From assembly GCA_964460845.1 (NCBI GenBank), contig CAYWRZ010000023.1:1-41122 (forward strand): a DNA stretch of 41,122 nt, written 5' to 3'. Made by a program: the position numbers and the translations under genes. The notes beneath the pieces were generated by a model. It was not told the origin of the DNA. It saw only the letters and a program-made list of their open reading frames with translations, and ran no database searches. Position 1 is the stretch's first letter, and every line of letters starts with the position of its first letter. This DNA is from CAYWRZ01 sp964460845. Its GTDB lineage: Bacteria; Bacteroidota; Bacteroidia; Flavobacteriales_D; UBA2798. Shown here one piece after another: positions 40,198 to 41,122 of the stretch.

Positions 40198-41122
40198 TTA
40201 ACGTGGACCGCGTGATCCTCCACCGCCTCCGCCGCCGCGTGATCCGCCGCCGCCTCCACCGCCACCCGAAGAACCGCTGGAACGGCTTCCACCGCCACCG
40301 CTAGGGCTATAGCTGCCTGAAGAACGACTTTCGCGGCTAGGTGAATAGCTTCCACCTGAGGAACGACTTTCCCTACTGGGCGAATAGCTGCCGCCCGAAG
40401 AGCGGTTTTGTCGCTGAGGTGTATGAGAAGGAGAGGTGCTGCGCGGAGCTTGTGGCTCGCGTACACGTGGGTTCTGTTGCGGACTGGCCGAAGGTCTTTG
40501 CTGTGGCTCGGTGCGACCGGGACGCTGAGGGGTGCTTTGCTGCTGTCTGTCTGCGTTCCACGGAGAACGAGCTGGTGCCGTTGAAGACGGCCGTTCAGAA
40601 GCAGGAGTACGGGTCGGTGTGGAAGGTCTTACCGAGGTGCCGCTTGTAGCTGACGGACGGGTACCTGTAGCACCGGGTCTTGCCGGCTCACGTGTGACTA
40701 CGTTCGATACAGTAGAGGCAGGACGAGTTTGAATCTGACCTCTTTCCGGCCGCGCGCTAGTCACCGATGCGGGAGCAGCAGTGGCCGCACTTACGGCAGG
40801 GCGGGTTTCACGGTTTGAGACAAACGAACCCGGTGTCGAAACGTTATTATAGATTCTGTCGTTGCGGGAAGGTGTAGCTTGCGTGATGTTTTCCGGACGG
40901 CGCGAGAAGGTTCCCGCAGAAGCGGATTCCCCGTTGCGTTGGCCTCGGGTTTGGAAAGAAGAGGTGCGGGAGCCGCCGGTACCCAAACCGCCACGGTGAC
41001 CATAATAATAGTTGCTGCGGCCGGCATCGTTCAAGCCATGATTGTAACCGTTCCAATAGCCATTCCAGTAAGGGTTACCCCAGCCGCCGCCATAGTAGGG
41101 ATTACCCCAACCCATGCCCCAG
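40198..41122 (-). CDS. Low-complexity Gly/Asn/Tyr/Trp-rich protein, 5' end cut off
   Basis: At least 307 codons; the reading frame stays open past the right edge, so an internal ATG at 41115 is unlikely to be the start. The visible N-terminal part has GNPYYGGGW / GNPYWNGYWNGYN repeats, then a long disordered Thr/Ser/Pro/Arg-rich middle. It ends in 13-residue repeats of the form GGSYSPSRESRSS and a Gly/Ser/Arg tail. No domain is recognised. A low-complexity, probably exported or surface-associated protein is likely, but the signal region is not in the window. Confidence 0.75.
   Translation of the reverse strand, partial: WGMGWGNPYYGGGWGNPYWNGYWNGYNHGLNDAGRSNYYYGHRGGLGTGGSRTSSFQTRGQRNGESASAGTFSRRPENITQATPSRNDRIYNNVSTPGSFVSNRETRPAVSAATAAPASVTSARPERGQIQTRPASTVSNVVTREPARPGATGTRPSATSGTSVRPSTPTRTPASERPSSTAPARSPWNADRQQQSTPQRPGRTEPQQRPSASPQQNPRVREPQAPRSTSPSHTPQRQNRSSGGSYSPSRESRSSGGSYSPSRESRSSGSYSPSGGGGSRSSGSSGGGGGGGGSRGGGGGGGSRGPR
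40276..40395 (-). repeat. Tandem 39-bp coding repeats in the low-complexity gene
   Basis: Two near-identical units encoding GGSYSPSRESRSS (40357-40395 and 40318-40356) and one variant unit (40276-40317). The 75 bp after them (40201-40275) are G-rich on the coding strand and encode a Gly/Ser/Arg tail. Confidence 0.75.

Noticed and set aside
1..41122. tRNA, rRNA, insertion sequences and phage genes
   Set aside because: No cloverleaf-like segments, transposase or integrase motifs were seen; intergenic gaps are all under 300 bp apart from the array.

Overview
The window looks like a chromosomal segment from a member of the Bacteroidota. Three things point there. Promoters carry the Bacteroidota -7 element TAnnTTTG with no clear sigma70 boxes. 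Several families are typical of the phylum: TPR/PD40/OmpA proteins, GWxTD, DUF4296, DUF4369-TlpA, YtxJ and OmpP1/FadL. One secreted peptidase also carries a C-terminal type IX secretion (T9SS) sorting domain. Composition is near 50% GC throughout, except for an AT-richer orphan gene at 17523-18230. I cannot place the genus.

Layout. Positions 1-509 hold the end of an unusual CRISPR-like array: repeats of about 90 bp with exactly 30-bp spacers, interrupted by a 100-N assembly gap. A bidirectional terminator at 513-538 closes it. No cas gene is visible; any would lie to the left. Positions 561-2716 (minus) encode a TPR/PD40 protein and an EI24/CysZ-like membrane protein. Positions 2819-13213 (plus) run purB, a glycosyltransferase, a thioredoxin-like protein, a TPR protein, a PorE-like TPR/PD40/OmpA protein, rmuC, a GWxTD lipoprotein and rlmB. 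After a helical orphan on the minus strand come an M1 peptidase with a T9SS tail, preceded by a structured leader, and an AT-rich orphan. Positions 18283-23336 (minus) carry a polyprenol-phosphate-mannose-synthase-like GT2, a dihydroorotase and a DUF4296 lipoprotein, then ung and an Omp85-family barrel. Positions 23445-27188 carry a tiny lipoprotein plus ytxJ, then osmC (minus), an outer-membrane barrel, lipA and gap.

The longest transcription unit is on the minus strand at 27185-36671: lpxK, purine nucleoside phosphorylase, gatB, two tandem TlpA-like proteins, an M1 peptidase with a barrel-like C-terminal half, and lpxH. It is bracketed by two lipid A genes. A divergent pair, the NIF3-like gene and the C4 zinc-ribbon gene, runs right to a terminator at 38634-38663. 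The right edge has an OmpP1/FadL-type porin and a truncated low-complexity Gly/Asn/Tyr/Trp-rich protein.

Functionally the region mixes housekeeping (purines, pyrimidines, lipoate, glycolysis, tRNA charging, lipid A, DNA repair) with envelope biogenesis and thiol-redox genes. The best candidate for something undescribed is the long-repeat CRISPR array at the left edge. Its geometry (termini GTTG...CAAC, 30-nt spacers, conserved ends with a variable middle) resembles the long direct repeats reported for type VI-B (Cas13b) loci, while its first 16-18 bases resemble Bacteroidota type II-C repeats.
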